In this document: in pieces, positions 36,459 to 43,850 of the stretch | How positions within the stretch are numbered: position 1 is the first letter of the stretch | Layout: each line of letters begins with the position of its first letter | Assembly: GCA_012032555.1 (NCBI GenBank) | Contig: JAAUSR010000041.1 | Location: 1-43,850 of the forward strand | DNA from: Thioploca sp. | GTDB lineage: Bacteria > Pseudomonadota > Gammaproteobacteria > Beggiatoales > Beggiatoaceae | Direction: 5' to 3' | DNA length: 43,850 nucleotides | The notes under the pieces: generated by a model | What the model was told of the DNA's origin: nothing | What the model saw: only the letters and a program-made list of their open reading frames with translations | Databases searched by the model: none | Made by a program: the position numbers and the translations under genes

Positions 36459-39400
36459 ATGTTAACCCGAATTTTCCAGCGTTGGTCAATCCTTTTGATT
36501 TGCCTAGCTACGTTCAGCCACCCCGTCAGCGCTGCCATCCCCTGGTGGCTAGGTGGTGAACCATCATTAGATCCCGGCCGACCCCCACTGCTCGCCATCA
36601 TTGAACCCACCACCAGTGATAATATTTACACTACTAACCAGGATACCCTCGATTTAGCCGGTAAGGTGGCTTCACTTTCTAGTATCGATCGCGTTGAATG
36701 GGATAGCTTTAATCTGGAGATGGATGATTTCCTAGATTTTGGTCAAGCGACGTTAACTGATACAGACTATGGCACGGTTAAAGACTGGAGTCAAGCCGCG
36801 ATTCCGTTGCAGGATGGTCACAATGAAATTACCATTATCGCTTTTGATAGCCTACAACGCTCCAGTATGGACCGCTTAGTCGTCGTTAAAACCACCGCAA
36901 CGACCGAGGAGCTGTTCGACGAAGAACTCGCTCAGAAAATCGAGGCCACGGCTTGTGTGGGTGACCCGATTGATACCGCCACCGGGAGTCAGTTGCTCGA
37001 ACAGACGCTGTTAACGGTGCAAGGCGTATTGCCAATCCGTTTTACGGTGAATTACAACTCCCGCTTGCTTAAATCGGGGCCGGTAGGAAAGGGTTGGGAT
37101 CACCAGAATTTTGCTACGCACTTGGAAGAATTACCCAACGGCGATGTTAAGATTCACTGGAGCACTAACCGTTATAATCTCTTCCCGAAAACCGCACTGG
37201 GTACTTATCAACCGGTTCACCTTAACTGTCAATGGGATCAGTTAGTCAAAAATGCAGATGCGAGCTTTACGCTCATTCGCCAACATCGCCATGTCTATCA
37301 ATTTGATCCGCAAGGGCAATTGCTAGCCGTCGGCAATCGGCAGGGACAGTTTTTACATTTGAGTTATGATGATCAAGAGCGTTTAATTAAAATCACCGAG
37401 CCAGTGTCAGGTGTGTTTCTCGACTATACTTATAACTCGCAAGGTCTCCTAACTACGGTGACCGATCCCTTAGGACGTCAAGCGCAACTCGACTATAACG
37501 ATCAGCAACAACTGATAACCTTGACTGATGCTGCCGGGCAAGCCGTTCATTACACTTATAACACTTGGGGGCAGATTTTAACCGGCACCAATGCCGAAGG
37601 CATCCAATTGTTTAGCAATACCTATGGGGCTGATCATCGGCTCATTGCCCAAGCGGATAGCCACAACCAACCGCTACAACTCCGTTATGACACCAGCCAA
37701 CCCGAGCAAATCATCACCACCGTGACCAATCGCTTAGGGGCTACCCAGGTTTATGTGCACAATAACCATTACCAATTACTGCAAGTTCAAGATGAACTCG
37801 GTCAGGTAACGAGTTACACCTATGATGAATTAGGTCGGCGGCGTACCGCGACTGACGGTAATCACCAGACCACTACTTTTGATTATGACGACCACGGCAA
37901 TTTAACGACTCTAACCGATGCCGCTGGTCATCAGACTCACTTTAGTTATGATGAGCAGCAGAATTTAGTTAGTGCTACCAATACCCGCAGTAAAACTATT
38001 CAACTGAATTATGATACCAATAACAATCTAGTTAGGGTTACTGATCCGCTCAACCAAACCACCACCTACCATTACAATGAGCATGGGCAACTGCTTACCC
38101 AAACCAGCCCCCGTCAAGGCGTAACCCATTACGAATACACTCAAGGTCAACTCACTCGCCTCACCACGCCCACTGGGATCACTTACACGCTCGGATATGA
38201 TGCGGCCGGACGGTTAATAACCCTAACTGCTGCGGAACACTACTCAGCGACACTCACTTATGATGGCATGGATCGACTGGTGGCCATTACTAATCCACTC
38301 GGTCACACCCTTCGGATGACTTATAATTCCCGTAACCAGTGGCTCACGCTGACCGACGCCAACGGTAACCTTACCCAACGCCGCTATGATGGTAACGGCA
38401 ACCTCAGCAGCCAAACCAATGCCCTCGGCCAAACCACGCATTACCAATATGATGGTGCCGACCGACTCATTAAAATCAGCGATGCCAAAGGGCAAACCAC
38501 TCAATTGAGTTATGATGCCAAAGGTCGGTTACTGAGCGTCACCAATCCGTTAGGTCAAACCCAGCAACTGAATTACGATGCCGCCGATAATTTACGCCAA
38601 CAGCTCGATGCTTTAGGCAATACCGTCGCTACGCTGCATTACGACCAATTAAACCAGCTCCAAAGTTTCACTAATGCCTTACAACAGACCACCCACTATG
38701 ATTACGATGACTTGAACCGACTAACCCAACGCACCGATCCACTCCAACATTCGACACAATGGCAATATGATGATTTGAACCGGCTGATAGCCAGTGTCGA
38801 TGCGCTAACTGGAGAAAGTGAGCAACACTTTGATGCTGATGGTAATCGCACTAGCTTGAGTGATCCCAATCAGAATCTAACGAATTTTGATTGGGACCGC
38901 GATGGTCGTCTCCTCCAAGAAACCGTGGCGAGCGGCGCTCAGCATAACTATACCTACAACGCCCAAAATTTACTGGAACAACTGACCAATGCTCGCGGAC
39001 AAGTTCGTCACTTCGACTATGATGCGGCCGGACGGTTGAGCCAAGTCACCGACCCCGATGGTACGGTCTCTTACACCTATGATCCCAATGGTAATGTGCT
39101 GACGGTTACCGATACCAACGGCACGATTTCGCGTCAATATGATTCCCTCAATCGCGTCACTCAATCTACTGATACCCAAGGAAATACTTTACGTTATGAA
39201 TACGATGCCGTCGGGAATTTAGTGAAATTACACTATCCCGACGGTCGGGTCGTCAACTATGAATATAATGCGGCCAAGCAGTTGATCAAAGTGACCGATT
39301 GGGCGGGACGGGTAACACAATATGAATATGATCCCAATGGCCGATTAAGCCGTGAGATTCGTCCCAATGGTACTCAAATGACGCGTCGTTATGGTGTGGC

Positions 39401-40730
39401 GGGGCAGTTACTACAACAAGTCGATACCGATAATCAAGGTCAGATAATCAGTCAATTTGACTTTCGCTATGATGCCGCTGGGAATTTGATTGAAGAAATC
39501 GTTACACCTGAAGTGGAAGGCGAGGCACTGATGCCGGTGCAAATGACGTATACGGTAGCGAATCAGTTGGCGACGTATAATGGTCAAGCCGTAAGGTTTG
39601 ATGCGGATGGGAATCTGACTTTGGGTCCGGTGTTGGGGCAGATGGCAGAGTTGCAGTTTGATTCACGGAATCGGTTGGTGCAGGCCGGTGGGGTGAGTTA
39701 TCGGTATGATGCGGAGAATCAGCGAGTTGGGGTGAATGGGGCGAGTTATGTGGTGAATTCGCAACCGGTGTTGAGTCAGGTGTTGGTGAAAGAGGAGAAT
39801 GGGAAAGAAACGTTTTATGTGTATGGGTTGGGGTTGCTTGGCGAAGAAAGTGAGGAGGGGTATAGCAGTTATCATTTTGATTTCCGAGGAAGTACTGTTG
39901 CGTTGACGAATGAGCGGGGGGAGGTGGTGGAGCGGTTTGGGTATGGGCCGTATGGGGAGTTAGTAGCGGGAGAGGTTTCGGTAACGCCATTTTTGTTTAA
40001 TGGGCGGTTTGGGGTGATGTCGGATCCCAATGGGCTGTATTTTATGCGGGCACGGTTTTATAGTCCCGAGATTAAGCGGTTTGTGAATCGGGATGTGTTG
40101 CTGGGGGAGGTGGGGGAGGGGCAAAGTTTGAATCGGTTTGCCTACGTTCGTGGTGATCCGGTTAAGTATACTGATCCATTTGGGTTAGATCGGATGTGCG
40201 GTCCAGGTTATAAGGCAGTTCCTATACCAGAACAACCCAGGATATCATTTTGTAATCCGGACAGAAGTGATATTAATCAACTTATTTGTGTAACAGCCGA
40301 ATGTGTAATGTATGGAGCTATTCCGTTTCCAAATTGGGAGTGGTTGGAAAATGTTTCCCTTCCTAGAGCATTTGGTCCAGGAGTTTATTTATGTAAACGA
40401 CCCATTAATGTTGCTTGGGTTCCACAAGGAGTAAGACCCTATCTTCAGCATCATTGGATTAAGACAAGAAAGTATGAAGCCGGAATGGGCGGACAATGTC
40501 CGGTACCTGGACAGAATTGTGCTGATGTTCCATATAGTCCAACACAAACCAAAGATCATTCTGGTCAATCATTAAAAATCAATGTTTCATGTGAATTAGT
40601 GCCCAATGTAGACGAAGAATGTGTTAACCAATTGATTATACCTGGGCGTCCAACCGGTAATTGGACACTCATTAATCAATGTCAAACATTTGCTAGTAGT
40701 GTAATAAATCAGTGCAGCAACAACTATTAA
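36459..40730 (+). CDS. Secreted RHS/YD-repeat polymorphic toxin
   Basis: A 1423-residue protein with GGAGG six bases before its ATG. It has a signal peptide (1-26, ending VSAA), a PWWLGGEPS start, a beta-rich N-terminal domain (to about 165), a DUF6531-like region with CVGDPIDTATGSQ, more than 25 YD repeats (about 290-1040), the RHS core (FDFRGSTVALTNERG, YGPYGE, SPEIKRFVNRD) and the junction DPFGL at 1239-1243. After it comes a 180-residue tip with QHHWIKT, KYEAGMGGQC, DHSGQ, and NQCQTFASSVINQC. The His-before-Cys order fits a circularly permuted papain/NlpC-P60 (LRAT-like) hydrolase, which is inference. Export in such proteins leads to toxin release in contact-dependent competition. The next gene may be immunity. 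Confidence 0.9.
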   Translation: MLTRIFQRWSILLICLATFSHPVSAAIPWWLGGEPSLDPGRPPLLAIIEPTTSDNIYTTNQDTLDLAGKVASLSSIDRVEWDSFNLEMDDFLDFGQATLTDTDYGTVKDWSQAAIPLQDGHNEITIIAFDSLQRSSMDRLVVVKTTATTEELFDEELAQKIEATACVGDPIDTATGSQLLEQTLLTVQGVLPIRFTVNYNSRLLKSGPVGKGWDHQNFATHLEELPNGDVKIHWSTNRYNLFPKTALGTYQPVHLNCQWDQLVKNADASFTLIRQHRHVYQFDPQGQLLAVGNRQGQFLHLSYDDQERLIKITEPVSGVFLDYTYNSQGLLTTVTDPLGRQAQLDYNDQQQLITLTDAAGQAVHYTYNTWGQILTGTNAEGIQLFSNTYGADHRLIAQADSHNQPLQLRYDTSQPEQIITTVTNRLGATQVYVHNNHYQLLQVQDELGQVTSYTYDELGRRRTATDGNHQTTTFDYDDHGNLTTLTDAAGHQTHFSYDEQQNLVSATNTRSKTIQLNYDTNNNLVRVTDPLNQTTTYHYNEHGQLLTQTSPRQGVTHYEYTQGQLTRLTTPTGITYTLGYDAAGRLITLTAAEHYSATLTYDGMDRLVAITNPLGHTLRMTYNSRNQWLTLTDANGNLTQRRYDGNGNLSSQTNALGQTTHYQYDGADRLIKISDAKGQTTQLSYDAKGRLLSVTNPLGQTQQLNYDAADNLRQQLDALGNTVATLHYDQLNQLQSFTNALQQTTHYDYDDLNRLTQRTDPLQHSTQWQYDDLNRLIASVDALTGESEQHFDADGNRTSLSDPNQNLTNFDWDRDGRLLQETVASGAQHNYTYNAQNLLEQLTNARGQVRHFDYDAAGRLSQVTDPDGTVSYTYDPNGNVLTVTDTNGTISRQYDSLNRVTQSTDTQGNTLRYEYDAVGNLVKLHYPDGRVVNYEYNAAKQLIKVTDWAGRVTQYEYDPNGRLSREIRPNGTQMTRRYGVAGQLLQQVDTDNQGQIISQFDFRYDAAGNLIEEIVTPEVEGEALMPVQMTYTVANQLATYNGQAVRFDADGNLTLGPVLGQMAELQFDSRNRLVQAGGVSYRYDAENQRVGVNGASYVVNSQPVLSQVLVKEENGKETFYVYGLGLLGEESEEGYSSYHFDFRGSTVALTNERGEVVERFGYGPYGELVAGEVSVTPFLFNGRFGVMSDPNGLYFMRARFYSPEIKRFVNRDVLLGEVGEGQSLNRFAYVRGDPVKYTDPFGLDRMCGPGYKAVPIPEQPRISFCNPDRSDINQLICVTAECVMYGAIPFPNWEWLENVSLPRAFGPGVYLCKRPINVAWVPQGVRPYLQHHWIKTRKYEAGMGGQCPVPGQNCADVPYSPTQTKDHSGQSLKINVSCELVPNVDEECVNQLIIPGRPTGNWTLINQCQTFASSVINQCSNNY
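39465..40175 (+). repeat. RHS core repeat, copy A (in the full-length gene)
   Basis: This 711-base segment, from the codons RYDAAGNL to the D of the DPFGL junction, has a copy of identical length at 41106-41816 and a shorter one at 42844-43235. Large stretches are identical at DNA level. From about 39530 the coding strand becomes very G-rich and C-poor compared with the upstream part of the same gene. Confidence 0.9.
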
Positions 40731-40797
40731 CATTATCCTTACTTTTTTACCTCATATTTATATTTTTAGTAGTTTAGCTGCTTTCAAGGGTACTTGT

Positions 40798-41019
40798 ATG
40801 TTTAAATTATTGATAGGTTTAATGGTTATTCTTTTAGGGGGACTGCTTTTTACTTATGGAATTTACTATGCTTGGATTTCTGTGACACCAGGTATTGATA
40901 AATTGTGTATATCGAAATATAAGAATTTATCATCATGGTTTATGATATCTTCGTACGCTTTTTTTGCTAGTGGAGGTTTATTTATTTTTTTATCACTCAA
41001 AAAAAATAAGCCCGCGTAG
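40798..41019 (+). CDS. Small two-helix membrane protein, possible immunity protein
   Basis: The 73-residue product has two membrane helices (about 4-30 and 46-65) joined by a short loop and ends KKNKPA. AAGG lies before the ATG. Its position directly behind the toxin tip, before the displaced core copy, is where RHS immunity genes normally stand. Lack of recognisable homology and the inferred periplasmic target of the toxin would fit a membrane-bound antagonist. The function is inferred only from position; it could also be an unrelated small gene. Confidence 0.55.
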   Translation: MFKLLIGLMVILLGGLLFTYGIYYAWISVTPGIDKLCISKYKNLSSWFMISSYAFFASGGLFIFLSLKKNKPA

Positions 41020-41105
41020 CTTGGAATGAGCTTGCAAACTCCAACATTTATGGTTCTGTTAATATGTTGTTGGATTTCCTTTGTTGGTCCAACCTACACA
41101 CTTGT

Positions 41106-41816
41106 CGTTATGATGCGGCTGGGAATCTGATTAGGGAATAATCCCTGCCGATACTTGAATGGGAGGCCCTGACACCGATACAGATGACTTATACGGCGGC
41201 GAATCGGTTGGCGACGTATAATGGTCAGGCAGTGAGGTTTGATGCCGATGGGAATATGACTTTCGGGCCGGTGTCGGGGCGGATGGCGGAGTTGCAGTTT
41301 GATTCGCATAATCGGTTGGTACAAGCTGGCGAAATCCGTTATCGGTATGATGCCGAGAATCAGCGAGTGGGAGTAAATGAAACGAATTATGTGGTGAATT
41401 CCCAACTCGAATTGAGTCAGGTGTTGGTGAAGGAGGAGAATGGGAAAAAAACGTTTTATGTGTATGGGTTAGGGTTGATTGGAGAAGAGGGTGAGGAGAG
41501 GTATCGAAGTTATCATTTTGATTTCCGTGGTAGTACGGTGGCGTTGACGAATGAGCGGGGGGAGGTGGTGGAGCGGTTTGGGTATGGGCCGTATGGGGAG
41601 TTGGTAGCCGGAGAGGCTTCGGTGACGCCGTTTTTGTTTAATGGGCGGTTTGGGGTGATGACGGATCCGAATGGGCTTTATTTTATGCGGGCACGGTATT
41701 ATAGTCCCGAGATTAAAAGGTTTGTGAATCTGGATGTGTTGCTGGGGGAGGTGGGAGAGGGGCAAGGCCTGAATCGGTTTGCTTATGGGATAGGGAATCC
41801 TATCAACTATATTGAT
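41106..41816 (+). repeat. RHS core repeat, copy B
   Basis: Same length as copy A and largely identical in DNA, but the first 78 bases are more diverged and contain a TAA stop in the RHS frame at 41139-41141. The homology starts abruptly after a non-coding stretch, so this is a displaced core end, not a complete RHS gene. Confidence 0.9.
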
Positions 41817-42395
41817 CCTGAAGGCAGGTTAGCTTGGTGGATTATCCCTCTCGTCACTATTGGGTTAACTCTGTACGATGTAATCGTTCCACCAGAGTTA
41901 CCAGCGGGGTTGGAGCAAGATGCGATTGTGCCGAGTATAGGGCCGGTAGATTTCTTTATAGGTCTTAGTAGTGGAACGACTAGTTTGGTCAAAGGTGTAT
42001 GTGGAAAATTAGAAAAATCTTCTCCAAGAGCACTTAAATATCCCCTTGACCGTTTCCCTTTTTCAAAACATCCATTGTCCCGTAGATTATCACCTGGGGA
42101 GACAGCCGGCGAATATGTTTACATAAAGGATGCTAAAGGAGTCGTGCATATCGGTCCAAACAGGAGTCACATGCACGCTCAGCTTTTAGGAGGGGGAAAA
42201 CCAGTGACTGGTGCAGGAACATTGACTATTGACTCCAAAGGAGTTGTAATTGAACTTACTAATATTTCCGGCAACTTTCAATTCAGTGCCGAAAGTTTAA
42301 TTTGGGTAAAAAAGGCGATAGAAAAACAGGGCTTAAGAGTCGCTCCTGAGGCATTTAGAAGCTATGAGGAAATAATGAAACAAAGTTTTTATTAA
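41184..42395 (+). CDS. Displaced RHS core with alternative toxin tip (orphan module 1)
   Basis: A 403-residue frame from ATG 41184 covering the final RHS core (residues 1-215, with FDFRGSTVALTNERG, YGPYGE and the junction DPEGR at 211-215), followed by a tip unrelated to that of the full-length gene. The tip starts with a hydrophobic helix (LAWWIIPLVTIGLTLYDVIV). It ends in a domain with GEYVYIKD, HAQLLGGGKPVTGAG, and LTNISGNFQFSAES. The pattern L-x-x-G-x-P-V-x-x-A-G with a later N-x-S-G is one I associate with polymorphic-toxin tips, but I cannot name its activity. There is no signal peptide, so expression alone may not secrete it; such modules are thought to replace the tip of the complete gene by recombination. 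A probable immunity gene follows 13 bases later. Confidence 0.8.
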   Translation: MTYTAANRLATYNGQAVRFDADGNMTFGPVSGRMAELQFDSHNRLVQAGEIRYRYDAENQRVGVNETNYVVNSQLELSQVLVKEENGKKTFYVYGLGLIGEEGEERYRSYHFDFRGSTVALTNERGEVVERFGYGPYGELVAGEASVTPFLFNGRFGVMTDPNGLYFMRARYYSPEIKRFVNLDVLLGEVGEGQGLNRFAYGIGNPINYIDPEGRLAWWIIPLVTIGLTLYDVIVPPELPAGLEQDAIVPSIGPVDFFIGLSSGTTSLVKGVCGKLEKSSPRALKYPLDRFPFSKHPLSRRLSPGETAGEYVYIKDAKGVVHIGPNRSHMHAQLLGGGKPVTGAGTLTIDSKGVVIELTNISGNFQFSAESLIWVKKAIEKQGLRVAPEAFRSYEEIMKQSFY

Positions 42396-42408
42396 TGGGT
42401 CTTTACTA

Positions 42409-42843
42409 ATGATGATAACAGTTACGTTCGTAAAAACAGAAAATAAACAAATAACTACTTCTGTAAGTCTCTGTGTGAAAAGAGGAAATCAAGTAAATGA
42501 AGCTGGTGTCAGAAGCCATCTTAATCCTAAATGTGTGTTACAACTTATTAACACTTCTACTGGCAAGCCGTATGAATCACATCTAGCAGTAGAAGCTGCC
42601 TGTCTTTCTGGGATAGGTTATGCGTACCTGAGTTTTACTAGCCGGCCACGTGCAGAAATCACCATTGAAGAGGTTAAAGGTTCATTTAGACCGTATGAGA
42701 CAGAAGGATTTGCTAATGCCTCAGCGATAGCAGTATTAACTGGCCTTGGAGAACCTATTACCTCATTAGTGGCTCCCGATGGTATCTGGCTGATAGATAG
42801 TTACTCAGGACAATGGCAGATGATTTTGCTAGAAAAAACTTAA
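42409..42843 (+). CDS. Probable immunity protein for orphan RHS tip 1
   Basis: The 144-residue protein is soluble and acidic, with no signal peptide. It has Ile/Val-rich strands (MMITVTFVKTENKQITTSVSL), a middle AVEAACLSGIGYAYLSF segment and a C-terminal part containing LLE. It starts 13 bases after the toxin stop and ends where copy C of the core begins. This position is diagnostic of cognate immunity genes in RHS arrays. No family is recognised. If it neutralises the tip, it acts in the cytoplasm, which would put the toxin's target there. Confidence 0.65.
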   Translation: MMITVTFVKTENKQITTSVSLCVKRGNQVNEAGVRSHLNPKCVLQLINTSTGKPYESHLAVEAACLSGIGYAYLSFTSRPRAEITIEEVKGSFRPYETEGFANASAIAVLTGLGEPITSLVAPDGIWLIDSYSGQWQMILLEKT

Positions 42844-43441
42844 AGGAGAAGGGGAAGAAGAGGTTTTATATGTATGGATTAGGGTTGACTGGTCAGGAGA
42901 GTGAGGACGGGTACTGAGGTTATCATGTTGATTTCCGTGGCAGTACAGTGGCATTAACGAATGAGCGTGGGGAGGTGGTCGAGCGGTTTGGGTATGGGCC
43001 ATATGGGGAGTTGGTAGCTGGAGAGACTTCGGTGACGCCATTGTTGTTTAATGGACGTTATGGGGTGATGACGGATCCTAATGGGCTTTATTTTATGCGG
43101 GCGCGGTTTTATAGTCCTGAAATTAAGCGGTTTGTGAATCAGGATGTGTTGGTGGGGAATGTGGGGAGGGGCAGTCGTTGAATCGGTACGCTTTTGTGTC
43201 GGGGAGGCCAGTGAGTTTGGTGGGACCGTTTGGGTTAGTTCAGGAAGATGTTGATCGAGCAGCAGATATTGTTAAAACTTTTCTACCCCACCTTTACAAT
43301 AAGACAGCTATGTCAACCATTGGTGATATGTCCTACAACTGGTTTATTAGAGTATTACAATATCTAGGCTTAGACTGGGCAACTTCTGGCTATACTGATG
43401 AATTTGGTTCTATTACTACAATACTTCGGACAGTTTTTTAA
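42844..43441 (+). pseudogene. Displaced RHS core (copy C) with a third tip, broken
   Basis: Starts with KEKGKKRFYMYGLGL directly after the upstream stop, aligned with VKEENGKKTFYVYGLGL of copy B. Two lesions follow: an in-frame TGA at 42915-42917 and a missing base in the G4 at 43163-43166. One G there restores VGNVGEGQSLNRYAFVSGRP. The open parts are 42948-43181 and 43178-43441. The junction is GPFGL instead of DPxGL. The tip that follows is only about 70 residues (QEDVDRAADIVKTFLPHLYN...) and is not recognised. No immunity gene is visible right after it. Probably a decaying module, though the frameshift may be a sequencing indel. Confidence 0.75.
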
Positions 43442-43462
43442 AATAGAAAGTTTTATCAGTGA

Positions 43463-43741
43463 GTTAAAATTGAATCACTATCATATAAAATCAATTACTT
43501 AGAAAAAAGTGTCCGAACCATTGTTACTATAAACAGCTATTTTTATTCGTCTCCTCTATTCTCAATTCTGAATCAACCGATTGGTAAAGAACGGCGTCTA
43601 CACGTTGAACAAACCATTGAAGAACTCCTTAAAACAGTTATACATGAATATATGCATTCTTATGATTATCAAAATTATTATACCAGTTATCTTTTAAGAA
43701 CTGATCCTTTCTTTGGTTCTGGAGCAGGGCCACCGCATTAA
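43463..43741 (+). pseudogene. Remnant of a toxin tip with HEXXH metallopeptidase motif
   Basis: A 92-codon open frame without a start codon, in the same frame as the preceding tip but separated by TAA (43439-43441) and TGA (43460-43462). It includes TVIHEYMHSYDY with H-E-x-x-H at 43643-43657, characteristic of zinc metallopeptidases, and ends FFGSGAGPPH before a TAA. It is too short for an entire peptidase. It may be the C-terminal end of the third tip or a separate degraded module. A functional claim would need the missing upstream part. Confidence 0.6.
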
Positions 43742-43850
43742 AATTTCTTGCCAAACACCAATTTGGCACGGTAGTTATCATTCCAACTCGCTTGGCGGCG
43801 TTTTTTTGCAAGGCTACCTGGGATAGAGTCGAAATCAAAAAATCCTAGGC

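Noticed and set aside
39502-39990. Minus-strand open frame of 162 codons opposite the RHS core
   Set aside because: Pro/His/Thr/Ser-rich product caused by the G-rich, stop-poor coding strand. Similar frames occur opposite the other core copies (41469-41765, 42829-43041), which follows from DNA identity and not from selection.
43638-43838. 66-codon minus-strand frame at the window end
   Set aside because: Opposite to the HEXXH open frame, which has a recognisable motif. The minus frame has none.

Overview
The window looks like a chromosomal segment of a large filamentous sulfur bacterium of the Beggiatoaceae (Thiotrichales, Gammaproteobacteria) or a close relative. This is an inference from AT-rich gammaproteobacterial gene content (Kup, RadA, LpxL, CcmB/CcmH/CcmI, an MSHA/T2SS-like pilus cluster), an RHS locus, and above all seven tandem TAACTGA-type heptamers just upstream of radA, a repeat class reported as abundant in marine Beggiatoaceae. 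Nothing here proves the taxon.

Layout. 1-3.2 kb: DUF3782-type nuclease-fold protein and a secreted C11 (clostripain-like) protease. 3.3-5.0 kb: secreted metzincin protease. 5.2-6.9 kb: ccmH-ccmI (cytochrome c maturation), ccmI broken by a one-base frameshift. 7.4-11.2 kb: HPt protein, REC-PAS-GGDEF-degenerate EAL protein and a HlyD-type type I secretion adaptor, probably one operon. 11.4 kb: tRNA-Phe with a very good sigma70-type promoter. 11.8-13.7 kb: kup. 13.9-23.9 kb: a long minus-strand cluster: GspF/PilC (frameshifted), PilM/N-like, PilO-like, PilP/MshK-like, a large E5-less pseudopilin, three E5 pseudopilins, then a GT4 glycosyltransferase (frameshifted). 24-27.2 kb: unknown 117-aa protein, lipid A acyltransferase, polytopic membrane protein. 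27.5-30.1 kb: a ten-repeat MORN protein directly followed by ccmB. 30.4-31.8 kb: radA behind the heptamer array. 31.9-35.7 kb: small unknown protein and two polytopic envelope proteins (the first GT-C-like). 35.9-43.8 kb: an RHS/YD polymorphic-toxin locus.

The RHS locus is the most system-like part. A secreted YD/FN3-like protein precedes a 1423-aa secreted RHS protein with a Cys/His tip domain. Then come a small membrane protein (possible immunity), a displaced core copy with a different tip and a probable immunity gene, a second displaced and broken core copy with a third tip, and a remnant with an HEXXH metallopeptidase motif. The core copies are near-identical at DNA level, so tip replacement by recombination is plausible.

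Five open frames (ccmI, the GT4 gene, gspF/pilC, the YD/FN3 gene, the second displaced RHS core) are each restored to a sensible protein by adding exactly one base, in or beside a short homopolymer. This one-sided pattern suggests homopolymer under-calling in the source sequence rather than five independent pseudogenes, although biological phase variation cannot be excluded from sequence alone.
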